NCBI GenBank assembly: GCA_009176605.1
Contig: SEYY01001244.1
Span: forward strand, 79,550 to 143,549
Origin: Armadillidium nasatum
Taxonomy: Eukaryota; Arthropoda; Malacostraca; Isopoda; Armadillidiidae
Direction of reading: 5' to 3'
DNA length: 64,000 nt
Shown: one piece after another, positions 52,325-64,000 of the stretch
Layout of the letters: the number at the start of each line of letters is the position of its first letter
Position numbering within the stretch: position 1 is the first letter of the stretch
Notes under the pieces: model-generated
What the model saw: only the letters and a program-made list of their open reading frames with translations
Database searches by the model: none
Told to the model about the DNA's origin: nothing
Made by a program: the position numbers and the translations under genes

Positions 52325-55300
52325 AGTGTTTGTTTGATTGTTTGTTTGTCTGTTTGCTTGTTCGTTTCTTTGTCTGTTTTCTTGTTTGTCTGTCTGTTTG
52401 TCTGATCTAATCGTGATTGTGTGTAGAATGGCGAGTGTGCGCAGGCGTGGGTTCTCTATACACTTCACCAACGTCCGTGGCTTATTTTCTAATTTGGCCT
52501 CTGTGGAATATCACCTATCTAGTTCTCGTCCTAACCTTTTGCTATTGTCTGAGCCCCATATCTAATGAATTCCTCCTCAAACTTTTTTAATATATCCAAC
52601 TAAAACTTATTTCACAATTTCCGTTCTAAGGGTGGAGTTTATGCCTACGTAAACACCAACACTACGGTAACACGTCTTGTGAATCTTGAATCTCCTAACT
52701 TCAATGTTCTGTGGCTTAAAATCTTTCTTCCTACCACTACGATAATCTTGTGTTTCTGCTACTGTTCTCCCAATAGAACAGATTTTTCCACCTTTTTTGA
52801 ATATCTAACTACTTCTCACGAGAGTGTTACATCTTCACATCCAAATATTGAGGTCCTCTATTTAGGGGATTTCAATGTACACAACACTGAATGGTTGGAT
52901 TCCTCTCATTCTGATCAAGGAGGGGAGGAGGCCGAATCATTCAGCATTCTCAACGATCTGGAGCAACTGATTAAAGAACCAACACACATTCCGGATCGTC
53001 CTAATCAATTCTTAAACACTCTTGACTTATGTTTCACTACTAGTCCTTCTCTCTATAAATACGCTGTCTTCGCACCTATTGGTAAATCTGACCACAACCT
53101 AATTACTCTTAATTTTCAAGTTTTCTCTCCAACTACTCCACCCTGCCATAAGCGTATCTTCTGGCACTTTGATCAGGCTGACTGGGAGGCTTTGCGTTGC
53201 TTCTATGCTAACTATCCTTGGATGGACTGCTTTGTCTCTGAAGACGCGTCAGTCTCCGCTGATAAAGTGGGTGGCTGTAATCGTTGATGGGATGAGCAGG
53301 TTCATTCCTTCTTCAACTAGATCTTTTCTCCTCAAAATCCATGGTTCGATCGCGCCTGCTCTCTTGCCATTCAGGCTACAGACATCGCGTATCGGGGGTG
53401 GAAAAACTCTCCTTCTCCTATCACTCTTGCTAATTTTCATTCTGCTCAGAATCGTTGCAGGGATATTCTTTGACGAGCAAAGGTTTTCACTAAAAGAAGG
53501 TGTGCAGAGCTCCTAAACTCTCCTACTGATAAATTTTTCTGACCTCTTGCCAAAAACATCTCTAACAGCTTCTGTAAATCTTCCTTTCCTCCTCTTATTC
53601 GAACTGATGGCTCTGTTGCTAACACTCCAACTGAAAAGGCTAATCTCTTTGGCCTCCTATTCTACTCTAATTCTACCCTGGACAACTCCGGCAACCCTCC
53701 CCCTACTTCTTCTCCTCTCAGAGGTCCCCTGCCTTTACCTGTGATTACATTTGATCAGGTGCATGGGCTTCTGAAATTTATGAACATAAGGAAGGCAAGC
53801 GGCCCGGATGGCATACCTCCCCAAGTTTTTTAGGGAGCGTGCTTCTGAGCTGACTCCGCCTCTCGTTCAACTCTACTCTCTATGCCTCAATACTAATACT
53901 TTCCCTCAGTGCTGGAAGCGCGCATTGGTCCAGCCTATTCCGAATGAGTAGCCTTTCTGATCCTTCTATCCCCCTATAGCTTTCACTGGTATTCTGTCCA
54001 AGATCTTTGAAACCCTTCTCAACTCTCATTTCTTGGATCATCTGGAATCTCATTCCCTTCTTTCTGATCATAAGTATGGCTTTCGATGTTCGAGGTCTAC
54101 TGATGATATACTTTCCTATCTCACAAATTTATGGTCTACTGCCCTTAGGGATCATGGGGAGACCTGTGTGGTGGCACTTGGCATATCTAAAGTATTTGAC
54201 TGGGTATGGCATGCGTCACTGCTTTCCAAGCTCCCCTCCCCTAGCTTTCTTTCTAATCATTCCATTTCGGCTGTTGTTGATGGAGCGACTTCTTCTTCCT
54301 TTCCTGTCAATAGTGGTATTCCTCAGGGTTCTGTCTTATCTCCTACTCTATTCTTACTTTCCATTAATGATCTTCTTAGCTGTTCACCTAACCCTATCCA
54401 TTCATATGCCGATGACTCAACCCTCTATTCTTCTACTCATTTTAAATCTGCTCCTTCCTTTGCATCTAGAGTTGCTTCTCGTCTTCATCTTTCCGATTCC
54501 ATTCTTGCAGATCTGGATGGAATTTCCCAGTGGGGTCGTCTCAACCTTGTGAAATTCAACTCTTTAAAAACTCAACTTCTAGAAATCTCCCTCTCAAAGA
54601 CACCTCCTTACTTTTCTATTTCTTTTCTATTTCCATCTCTCCTGTTGACAATATCAACATCCTTGGACTTCACATAAACAAAAAAATGTCTTGGAAACCT
54701 CACAACACAATGGTTGCTAGGGCGGCCTCAAAGAAGCTGGGAGTTCTGTTTAGACTGCGAGAATTTTTTTCTTCCTCGCAGTTGCTCCAATTATACAAGG
54801 GTCTCATCCGCCCTTGTATGGAGCACTGCTCTCATATCTGGGGTGGCTCAGGTTTCACCCGTCTTTTGGATAAGGTTGAGTCAAAGGCTAAAAGACTTAT
54901 AAACTGTTCCGCTCTTTCTAATTCACTTGACTCTTTATCTTTGCGACGCGACGTTGGTTCCTTGTCTTTCTATAGGTACTACAGCGGCAAATGCTCAAGG
55001 GAATTATCCACACATGTACCTCCGCCTTTATGCCGTCCTCGCAGTACAAGGGGTGCATTGTCTGCGCATCAATTCTGCGTGGACATAGGCAACTCCAGGC
55101 TTGTACGCTGCTGCCTCCTTTCCTGCCACATCTGTTTTGTGGAATTCTCTCATATCTTTTGTTTCCTGCCGAATTTAATCTCAATTTCTTTAAAGCTCGC
55201 ATCTGCGCTCACCTAAGAAATTTGCGTTAGGTGGGCCCTGCAGGGGTTTTCTTTTATTTTTTTATTAGTTATTGTCATTTTCTATTTTTTTTTTGTTCTA

Positions 55301-55375
55301 CTTTATTTTAGTTCTTTTGACACCCTCTCCTTGAATAGGGCTTTGCCCATGAGTGGTGGTGGTGTAAAAAAAAAA
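52325..55375 (+). mobile_element. LINE family B, near full length, inserted in gag
   Basis: 3,051 bp non-LTR retrotransposon (Jockey/CR1-like) with flanking ATGT (52321-52324 and 55376-55379). The 5' end is TTTG-rich; the first ATG of the endonuclease frame is at 52428. Endonuclease: FSIHFTNVRGLFSN, LYLGDFNVHN, LDLCFTT, GKSDHNLITL. RT: IRKASGPDGIPPQVF, DHKYGFRCSRSTDDILSYL, NSGIPQGSVLSPTLF and catalytic IHSYADDSTL. The C-terminal region is followed by a 3' UTR and poly(A) at 55366-55376. Several stops and frame changes (for example after 52562, near 53285 and near 53830) show it is inactive. Confidence 0.95.
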
Positions 55376-55590
55376 ATGTGGGTAAACATTGTCCAGAATG
55401 GGAGAATCGAAGACCAAGACGACAACAGAGTAATTCTCCCCCCAACAGAACTTCGAGAACTTCAAGATCATCAACGGAGAATGAAAACACCACTGGGGGG
55501 TTGCCTGAGCGAAATCAACAAGAGCACCCTTTAAACAAATTGACCCAGTGACTGAGGGGCAAGTCACGGTTGAAGGGTTAACTACTCCTT
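55376..55590 (+). pseudogene. gag C-terminal region, copy 2
   Basis: Continues the knuckle region after the LINE (VGKHCPE-type text), then a basic Arg/Asn/Ser-rich tail before the protease. It matches 26620-26860. Confidence 0.75.
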
Positions 55591-56110
55591 GTAGGAGTCT
55601 CCCATTTGTAATGGAGTTAACTTACAATGGTTTAAAGGAGAATAACACTAAGGGTGAAACCCTACTTCTACAATTTAGTAAATGCGATACCCAACCTTTA
55701 ATGGTCGCAGTAGAAGTAGTAGACTATCCAGGAACTTGTTTCCATTCCTTAATAGATAATGGAGCAGAGATCAACTTAATAAAAAAAAGGGCTGTTTCAT
55801 TATTGAATGGAATACAACGATATCCATCGGTGGTCGCAAGGGTCACAGGCGTTGGAAATGCGCATATTCCTATACACGAGTTCGTAATCTTAAGATTAAG
55901 ATTCGAAACGGGGTATATTTCAACTTTGGAAGAATTTTACATACTTCCAGATTCCGCTATGGATCATTCCATGGTCATAGGAGTTACTCTTCTACGATCA
56001 AATTCTTTATTATCCGATATGTCAACTTTTCAACTTTTCCATAGAACTGGAAATTATTTTGAGGTAATATCGAAAGACCTAACGATTCCTGCTTCGATAC
56101 CACAAGAAAA
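55591..56110 (+). pseudogene. Aspartic protease region, copy 2
   Basis: Retropepsin-like domain: VVDYPGTCFHSLIDNGAEIN with the D-N-G-A active-site type, ARVTGVGNAHIPIHEFVIL in the flap region and FYILPDSAMDHSMVIGVTLL with the hydrophobic I-G-V-T-L-L near the end, as in Gypsy proteases. Confidence 0.85.
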
Positions 56111-56118
56111 GGATAGAA

Positions 56119-56800
56119 GTGGAAGTAGTAACCAGAATAATTAACAACAAAAAACTGTTTCAAATTGATATTAAAGGTCAAGATAGCATAGTAGATGATA
56201 CGTTGTCCAGAGTTCCAGTGGAGGCACTCCCGGATGATCAAGATGATCAGGATGATCAACTGGAAGTTGTCCCCATTGATCAAGTTCAGCCTTCAGGTTT
56301 TATTCCTGAAGGTTATACAGTTCATTTAATGCCAGGAGGAGGAAACTCCTTGTTTCAATCTTTATCCATGTGGTTGGAAGGAACACCTGATAACCATATG
56401 GATATTAGAGAAACCGTAGCGGAGGAACTTATCAAACATCCCGCTAAGTATCAACTTAAAGGCAGGAATATTACGAAGAAGCTGAAGTTGCTGAAGCTAC
56501 CTGGCCAACTTCCAATTCCAGAAGCAATATTAGCCTTTGCTAATATATCTAAATGCCTTGTACGAGTTTTCTACCAACGACAACAATCCATTAACTTATG
56601 GAACTCCTGGAGATGTCTGTAACTTGCAAAATGTATCTGGAATACATTTCAATTATCTTGAACCGTGAAAAAAGAAAAGCGTCAAAATAAATATCGTCAA
56701 CATTTGTCAATTAACCATTGACGAACTTGATGAATTATTTAGCGCTGATGAAGAGGTAATAATTCAAGAACAATTCAAGGACAATGTTCTTCGTAAACTG
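56119..56800 (+). pseudogene. RNase H tail and OTU-like region, copy 2
   Basis: IKGQDSIVDDTLSRVP resembles the end of an RNase H; the DDQDDQDDQ linker follows, then OTU-like blocks PGGGNSLFQSLSMWLEG, IRETVAEELIKHPAKY, ANISKCLVRVFY and the late GIHFNYLEP. It closely matches copy 1. This domain sits between protease and integrase, an unusual position. Confidence 0.75.
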
Positions 56801-56809
56801 AGGAGAGCA

Positions 56810-57830
56810 TTGGATCCCTACAAAAATACAACTTTTCGTGAACATGGATTAGAAATATTTTGCCCATATCAACATCTTTTCTTGTTTGGAGACTTAATCT
56901 TCATCCAAAACGGAAACAATCCACGAATGGTTAATATCCATGCCTCTTCTAATTCGGTTAGTTTTGGATTTACATTTACAAAATGGACATTCAGGAACAC
57001 CGAAACTTATTGCATTGGTGAGAGAGGACTTATGGCATCCAAAACTTGCTAATGTTGCACGTGACATTTGTAGGTCTTGTATGACATGTCAACTTGAACA
57101 AAAATAATCCTACTGTGATTATTCCGCCAGTAATGAAGATAACAACGTCTTTTCCATTCGAATTGTTAGCAGTTGATTTATTACAATTACCGCGAACTTT
57201 TCGAAATCACTCTTATGCTCTTGTAGCGATTGATCATTTTCACTAAGTATCTTTTCGTAATTCCCTATGAAAGGATAAATCTGCAAAAACCGTAAGCACT
57301 ACGTTGAAATTTAAACTTATTCCGTTTCTTGCCGCGTGTTCCGCAGAAACTTCTTTCTGATCAATGGACTGAGTTTACTTCAGTACTTTTTAACGAAGTA
57401 TTGGAGGAATTTGCCATTGAGCATGTGTTGGCATCTAGTCATCGGCCACAAACGAATGGAGTTACGGAACAGAGTAAATCGAACCATACTTCAGACTTTG
57501 CGAATGATGATTCAACAAAAGTTACAAAACCCAACTGATTGGGATTTACAACTCCCGCAAGTTGTAAAATACAATAATACTTGGCATTCAGCAATCAAAT
57601 CAACTCCAAGTGACTTCTTAGTTCAACAACAACATTCGTGTGCAAGGAGAAATCCTTGTTTACGACAATATTGGAAGTCACCTGCTGAAAAATTTTCACC
57701 TTTCAACCTTGGTGATAAATCGCGTTTAGATCTTTATTTCAAGGAAATCTTTTAACCAACAAGTTTAAACCTAGATTTAAGGGACCGTACATGATTACTA
57801 AAGTATACGACAACACTCGCATAATATAGC
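56810..57830 (+). pseudogene. Integrase region, copy 2
   Basis: Same Gypsy-type integrase as copy 1: the zinc region ending at the CMTCQL text, PFELLAVDLLQLPRTFRNH-like core start, LLSDQWTEFTSVLFNEVL, HRPQTNGVTE and KYNNTWHSAIKSTPSDFLVQ. Confidence 0.88.
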
Positions 57831-57849
57831 CAAATATCCAATCAGTAAT

Positions 57850-58812
57850 AGAGGGGAAGGTGTCATACAGGCTCATTTTTCACAGCTCCGGAAATGGGTT
57901 GATGTTCCCAGATATCTCTTACAAAATCCTTATTTCTGCCAATATCACCAACAGAATCAACATTTTCAACAACAAAACAAAGCTTACCAACAAGAGCAAG
58001 GAAATCAACAAAGAACAGAGGAAGATTTCAAATGAAGAGTCATTGCCGGACACGTCGCTGACTCCAACGGTTTTACCTGAGGACGACAGTGACGAGGACG
58101 ATGATGATTTTTCATATCAACTCGCTGAAGAGGATCATCACCTGTTGGAGGAGTTGAGGAAGCGGCAGATGGAAAGCTCAGGAAGAGATATTTAAATTGA
58201 TCGATACTGATTATTTGACATTCTTGTCTGACTCATACAGAGTTTTACAAGAATCATTTGACTTCACTATAGGAACAAATGCAGATTATCGGGTTAACTC
58301 TGTATTAACCAGATCTTCTGAAGTATCTAACATAACTGACATTAACACCCCAAGATTTACGCAAACAGATCTAACAATACCTCCAGAAGGAGGAAGAAGA
58401 TTTGTTCAATGCGACAATTGATGAATCATTTGAAGGGTTTTGTACGTTGGATTATTCGGTAGATCAGGATTCATTCGAGGGATTTGTGCCTAAGGCTCTT
58501 TCCACCATAATGGAAGAACCTGACAACTATTATCAGCCATATTTCAACAATAATTCGGCCGAATCTTTTGAAAGATTTGATCCGGAGGAGTTTTTCATTG
58601 AGGAAGACTACATGGAACTTCAAGGACCTGTAGAAGCATCGCCATTGGAGGAAGAACGACAGATGGACATCACCACTTTAACAGGACTGAATCCAGCTGA
58701 AGAGGAGCCTTTCCCCGCGACGACTGAGATCACATGGAGAAGCCCAACAACATTACATCATGGATCATCCACTAGAGTATCATCCATGAAAAGAAAAAAG
58801 AAAAATAAGTGA
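57850..58812 (+). pseudogene. Acidic post-integrase ORF, copy 2
   Basis: Begins within GLMFPDISYKILISANI; an acidic cluster (EDDSDEDDDDFSYQLAEED) is followed by a Thr/Ser-rich middle, then three copies of an S-F-E-x-F motif (ESFEGF, DSFEGFVPK, ESFERFDPEEFF), which suggests a repeated docking motif. No membrane segment. Function unknown. Confidence 0.6.
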
Positions 58813-59247
58813 AATAAGTGGCAGTGTAGTGGCAGTGATAAATTGTTAAATTTTAGATCGAGATCCATATATGTAGATAAAATTAATACTATATTAATAA
58901 AAATAATACTAAGATAAAATTAATACTATATTAATAAAAATAATATGTAGATAAAATTAATACTAATAATAAAAATAATACTAAGATAAAATTAATACTA
59001 TATTAATAAAAATAATACTGTTACTAACTTATTTCACTACTAAAAATTAAAAAAAAAAAATAAAAAAATAAAAAAAAAAAAAGTAGTTTAATAATAAAAA
59101 ATAATAAATAGTTGAATTAAAAATAATAAAACAAAAATAACATATAAATAATCTTATTAATAAACAATTGAAATATTGTATATATTGAATATATGATTCC
59201 ATAAAATTTATATGTATCTATAACAAAATATTTATTTCAATCACTGT
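58813..59247. repeat. AT-rich minisatellite spacer
   Basis: Same spacer as 34870-35321: repeated AAAATTAATACTATATTAAT units and an A-rich run (59047-59082). Confidence 0.85.
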
Positions 59248-60297
59248 GTGGACGAAATGAGAAAGTTGCTGTTCATATTAACCTCTGAAGTGGGTACACT
59301 GGGACAGATGAAGGAACAACTTCAGCAGGTTTATGAGATTGAATTATGGGTTTCATGCCTACTCAGGCGCAAATTTATTAACCCTAGGGAATCATCTCCC
59401 AATTTCTTAAAAACCAATGGACCAGATGGATCAGATTATACATATTTGGTTTAACGTGTTCCATTTTGGAAAAAGATCCCTTTAACCCAAGACAACAATT
59501 CGATCCAATGTCATCACATGGAATTCAGCATGCAATTTGTCCTTTGTTCCTATCCAGATGAACGTATAGTCAGTTTAGCGGTACATTCTAACCCTGCCGT
59601 GAGGGTATATTCTGGTCATTCCCACTATGAAAGACATTGCATCTTTCAATGAGGCCTTCCTCCAACGTCAAGGCCGGAGTGACCTAATACCCTCACTGGA
59701 AGAACATCCTCAATTACAACAAGCCTTTCTCAACAAAAAGGCTCGTGAGATGTTCGGGCAGACGGTTGAATTACAGGGTAACAACCTGCCTTGGGTTCAA
59801 AAGCGGACTTTCTCAATGAAAACCGTTTTTGACCGTTACTACAACAATAAGAGTCAAGGCAACCCTCACCATCAATTCTGGATGGGAGGATCGGATAGGT
59901 TGAATGCTTTGGATCTGTGTTATGATGGTCTACATTACACAGTAACCGCCTTTGAAGAAATGTTCACATTCTTGAGTCTAACCAACTTTAACAGATGGGC
60001 TCAAAAAGATAAACCAGTACCAACTTCAATCACCCCAACAACCACTACTACAACCTTGGTGGTTGTTGAGGAAGTAGAGTGTCCCTGGACCTTCAGGTAT
60101 CCAAGGGCAGATAGAGTACCAACACCTTGTCCACCTCAACCATGGACAGTACCATCTACACTGAAAAAGCAAGCAAAAGGTAAATCGGAAACTAGGGTAT
60201 TTTACTCTCAGGCGTTCGTGGATTCCATGGGCATGGGCGAACAACCTTCAACTTCGTCCAAGTCATCACAACAACGTGACAGGAGTGAAAACGGATA
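59248..60297 (+). pseudogene. SGNH-like ORF, copy 2
   Basis: MDEMRKLLFILTSEVGTLGQ start; the central YPDERIVSLAVHSN and IPTMKDIASFNEAFLQRQG; then FWMGGSDRLNALDLCYDGLH with YTVTAFEEMF. The middle IP strand and late DGLH block match the later blocks of SGNH hydrolases. A Pro/Thr-rich tail with CPWTFRYPRADRVPTPCPPQ follows. A function in the element is unknown; the SGNH assignment is inference from motif order. Confidence 0.5.
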
Positions 60298-60620
60298 ATA
60301 CGAAGGGTTCATTTACGGATTGTCCTCTGCCAACCTCCAAACCATGGAAAAGTTGTCCAACAAATACCCTTCTGATGTCAACAACAGCATCGACCTCTAA
60401 ATCTAAAGTTAAAAGATTACAGAGGAAATCTAATCAACGTAGAAAGATGCGATGTCAAGATACTAAGCAGGAAGGATCTTCAAGAAAGTCGATGGATAAC
60501 CCAAAAGCTTCGTTGACTATGTCACCGGAATTCATCACCTTTACTGCAGTACAAGCATCTAAACTGTGGAGGTTTGTGAAGGAAAGGATTCTCGAAAGAG
60601 GTTGCTCTGAAGGAATTTAA
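60298..60620 (+). pseudogene. Basic ORF tail, copy 2
   Basis: Lys/Arg/Ser-rich region (SKSKVKRLQRKSNQRRKMRC) ending shortly before the polypurine tract. It may be a nucleic-acid-binding tail or the end of the preceding ORF. No domain recognised. Confidence 0.4.
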
Positions 60621-60862
60621 TCAGGCTTTCAAGCAGGTGACCAAAATGGATCACCAAGATTGAATTTCTATCGTTCTTTCGTAGGTTTGAGAGGTGAGAT
60701 GTGATTCAGTTGATAGGGAACTTTAAATCATTTTCTTCAAAAAAAAAAAAAAAAAAATTTTCCAATCTTCTTCATGATCACTTCTTTCCGTGGCATTACA
60801 TCATCTTAACCCTAATACTTGCTGTCAAGAAAGTTGGTCATTCTTCATCACCAAGACCAACT

Positions 60863-60874
60863 TTGGTAAGGGGG
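60863..60874 (+). promoter_or_regulatory. Polypurine tract of copy 2
   Basis: TTGGTAAGGGGG directly before the TGTGAG start of the 3' LTR; the same tract precedes the LTR in the right arm at 38644. Confidence 0.8.
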
Positions 60875-61697
60875 TGTGAGCATGTACACATTAATGTGCT
60901 CATACTATTTCACTTTATTGTTTTTTCAGATGTGTCACCACGGAAATAAAAAAATTAAAAATAAAAAAGTAGAAGAGGAAATTGGAAAACAGACCATTTA
61001 AAGATAAATATATTTTATTTTTTAGTAGTCTATTGCTTTGTACCAACTTTTTTTTTTCTCTCTTTCTTAGGTAAAAAGTATTTTACAAAATAACAAAAAC
61101 AAATCAAAAATAAATTAACAATCATAAAGAAAACAAAAACAAATAATTATAAACAAAACAAATAACTGAAGTATTAGATCCATTTTTCACAGGATAATAT
61201 GTAAGCTATATAAAATATTCTAATTAGTAATAGTTTAATAGTACAAAAATATAATGAAAATTTATACATTGCAGTTTCTAAGTCGGGAGCTGTGTTGTTA
61301 ACCAGTTCCCATTCGACCATATACCCTGATCTGCGATGTTTCTTCGTTAATAAAAGTTTCCATTTCTGTTCACAATTTGGCAGAAGAATAACCTTGTCAG
61401 TAAAACTTCAAAAATTAAATTCTTAGTTTTTTTTGTTTTTCAATGACCCACCAATTTTATTCGTTATATTTCTCATAACCTTGCTGAAATTGTTCCTTCT
61501 GGTGATCCTTATTGCCCTTGCAATGTACCCGAGTGGTTTTGATCATTGAAGCCAGATAACGTCTTCAATTCAATAACACCGCCATCGGAAGAGGCCGGTA
61601 CAACCAACATCCACAAGGAACACATCAACTAAAAGGGTTTTGTTATTAATTTATGTTTTTTTTCTGTTAAGTTTAAATACAAGGCCTTAAGCTTACA
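60875..61697 (+). repeat. 3' LTR of copy 2
   Basis: About 823 bases, TGTGAGCATGTACAC to AAGCTTACA. Only patches resemble the 5' LTR (start, a TGTTCCTTCTGGTGATCC block, the end). Confidence 0.75.
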
Positions 61698-62633
<936 letters not shown>

Positions 62634-62637
62634 ATAT

Positions 62638-62713
<76 letters not shown>
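62634..62713. repeat. (TA)n microsatellite
   Basis: TA array of about 80 bases. Confidence 0.97.
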
Positions 62714-63848
<1,135 letters not shown>

Positions 63849-64000
63849 TAAGGGATCAACCAGAGTTGAAATTTTGCTGGGGCTGAGGCTGGGGTCTACA
63901 AAATTTTGCCAGGGTTGCTTAAAATTTGTAAAGAGATTAATTAAAAGCACTAAAATTTTAGGTTAAGAAAATTGGATATAATTTTAATTGAGATTAATTT
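63849..64000. repeat. Unclassified dispersed repeat, copy C (cut by window end)
   Basis: Begins TAAGGGATCAACCAGAG and continues GCCAGGGTTGCTTAAAATTTG, TAAAGAGATTAATTAAAAGC and TTAGGTTAAGAAAATTGG, matching copy B at 15957-16070 in the same orientation. Confidence 0.7.

Larger units (their letters stand above)
49618..61697 (+). mobile_element. OTU-domain Gypsy-like LTR element, copy 2
   Basis: About 12.1 kb including a 3.05-kb LINE insertion, so about 9 kb by itself. Parts: 5' LTR, primer site, gag, protease, OTU-like region, integrase, acidic ORF, SGNH-like ORF, basic ORF, polypurine tract and 3' LTR. Flanking ATAT on both sides is consistent with a 4-bp duplication in a TA array. I see no reverse transcriptase. 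The coding parts have more than ten breaks. The two LTRs are distinctly different in sequence, so they are either old or of mixed origin. Confidence 0.85.

Overview
The window looks like repeat-dominated, AT-rich animal DNA, most likely from an invertebrate and possibly an arthropod or crustacean. That placement is an inference: it rests on BEL/Pao, Gypsy and Copia LTR elements, CR1/Jockey-type LINEs, hAT transposons and very many long (TA)n arrays occurring together, and on no diagnostic host gene. Two runs of exactly 100 N (3719-3818 and 40086-40185) are scaffold gaps.

Host genes are almost absent. One convincing host exon lies on the minus strand at 9288-9497: a complete J-domain with HPD, an acceptor directly before the ATG and a good GTATGT donor, most like DNAJC24/DPH4. 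Just upstream on the same strand (9658-10294) are one or two exon-like pieces of an unrecognised protein.

Layout. 1-1394: LINE 3' end, (TA)n arrays and a pogo/Tigger-like MITE. 1395-8348: a young BEL/Pao element on the minus strand. 9.2-10.3 kb: host exons. 10335-13431: a hAT element with a perfect 8-bp target duplication, itself carrying a LINE and (TA)n arrays. 13.86-16.8 kb: two copies of an unclassified repeat in inverted orientation; a third begins at 63.85 kb. 17267-19092: a hAT element with a long but N-terminally lost transposase. 19.2-20.6 kb: an integrase fossil and a LINE tail. 20.6-37.3 kb: a first copy of an OTU-domain Gypsy-like element, heavily interrupted by a LINE, another LTR element with a hAT MITE inside it, and two solo LTRs. 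37.4-40.1 kb: an inverted copy of its 3' part running into the second gap. 40.2-45.2 kb: a Copia element. 45.2-49.6 kb: LINE fragments, a solo LTR and (TA)n arrays. 49618-61697: a second copy of the OTU Gypsy-like element with LTRs, PBS and polypurine tract, carrying a 3.05-kb LINE inside its gag zinc-knuckle coding region. 61.7-64 kb: (TA)n arrays, an LTR-like segment with hairpin-prone tandem repeats, and a third copy of the unclassified repeat.

The most interesting content is the OTU Gypsy-like family. Both copies show gag with CCHC knuckles, an aspartic protease, an OTU-like domain, integrase, an acidic ORF with repeated SFEG(F) motifs and a further ORF ending in an SGNH-hydrolase-like DGLH block. 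I recognise no reverse transcriptase in either copy. All retroelements here are fossils with several breaks each. Other second-look items are a 9-hairpin array at 30.9-31.5 kb, a roughly 152-bp higher-order tandem array inside an LTR, and the repeated placement of element ends against (TA)n arrays.
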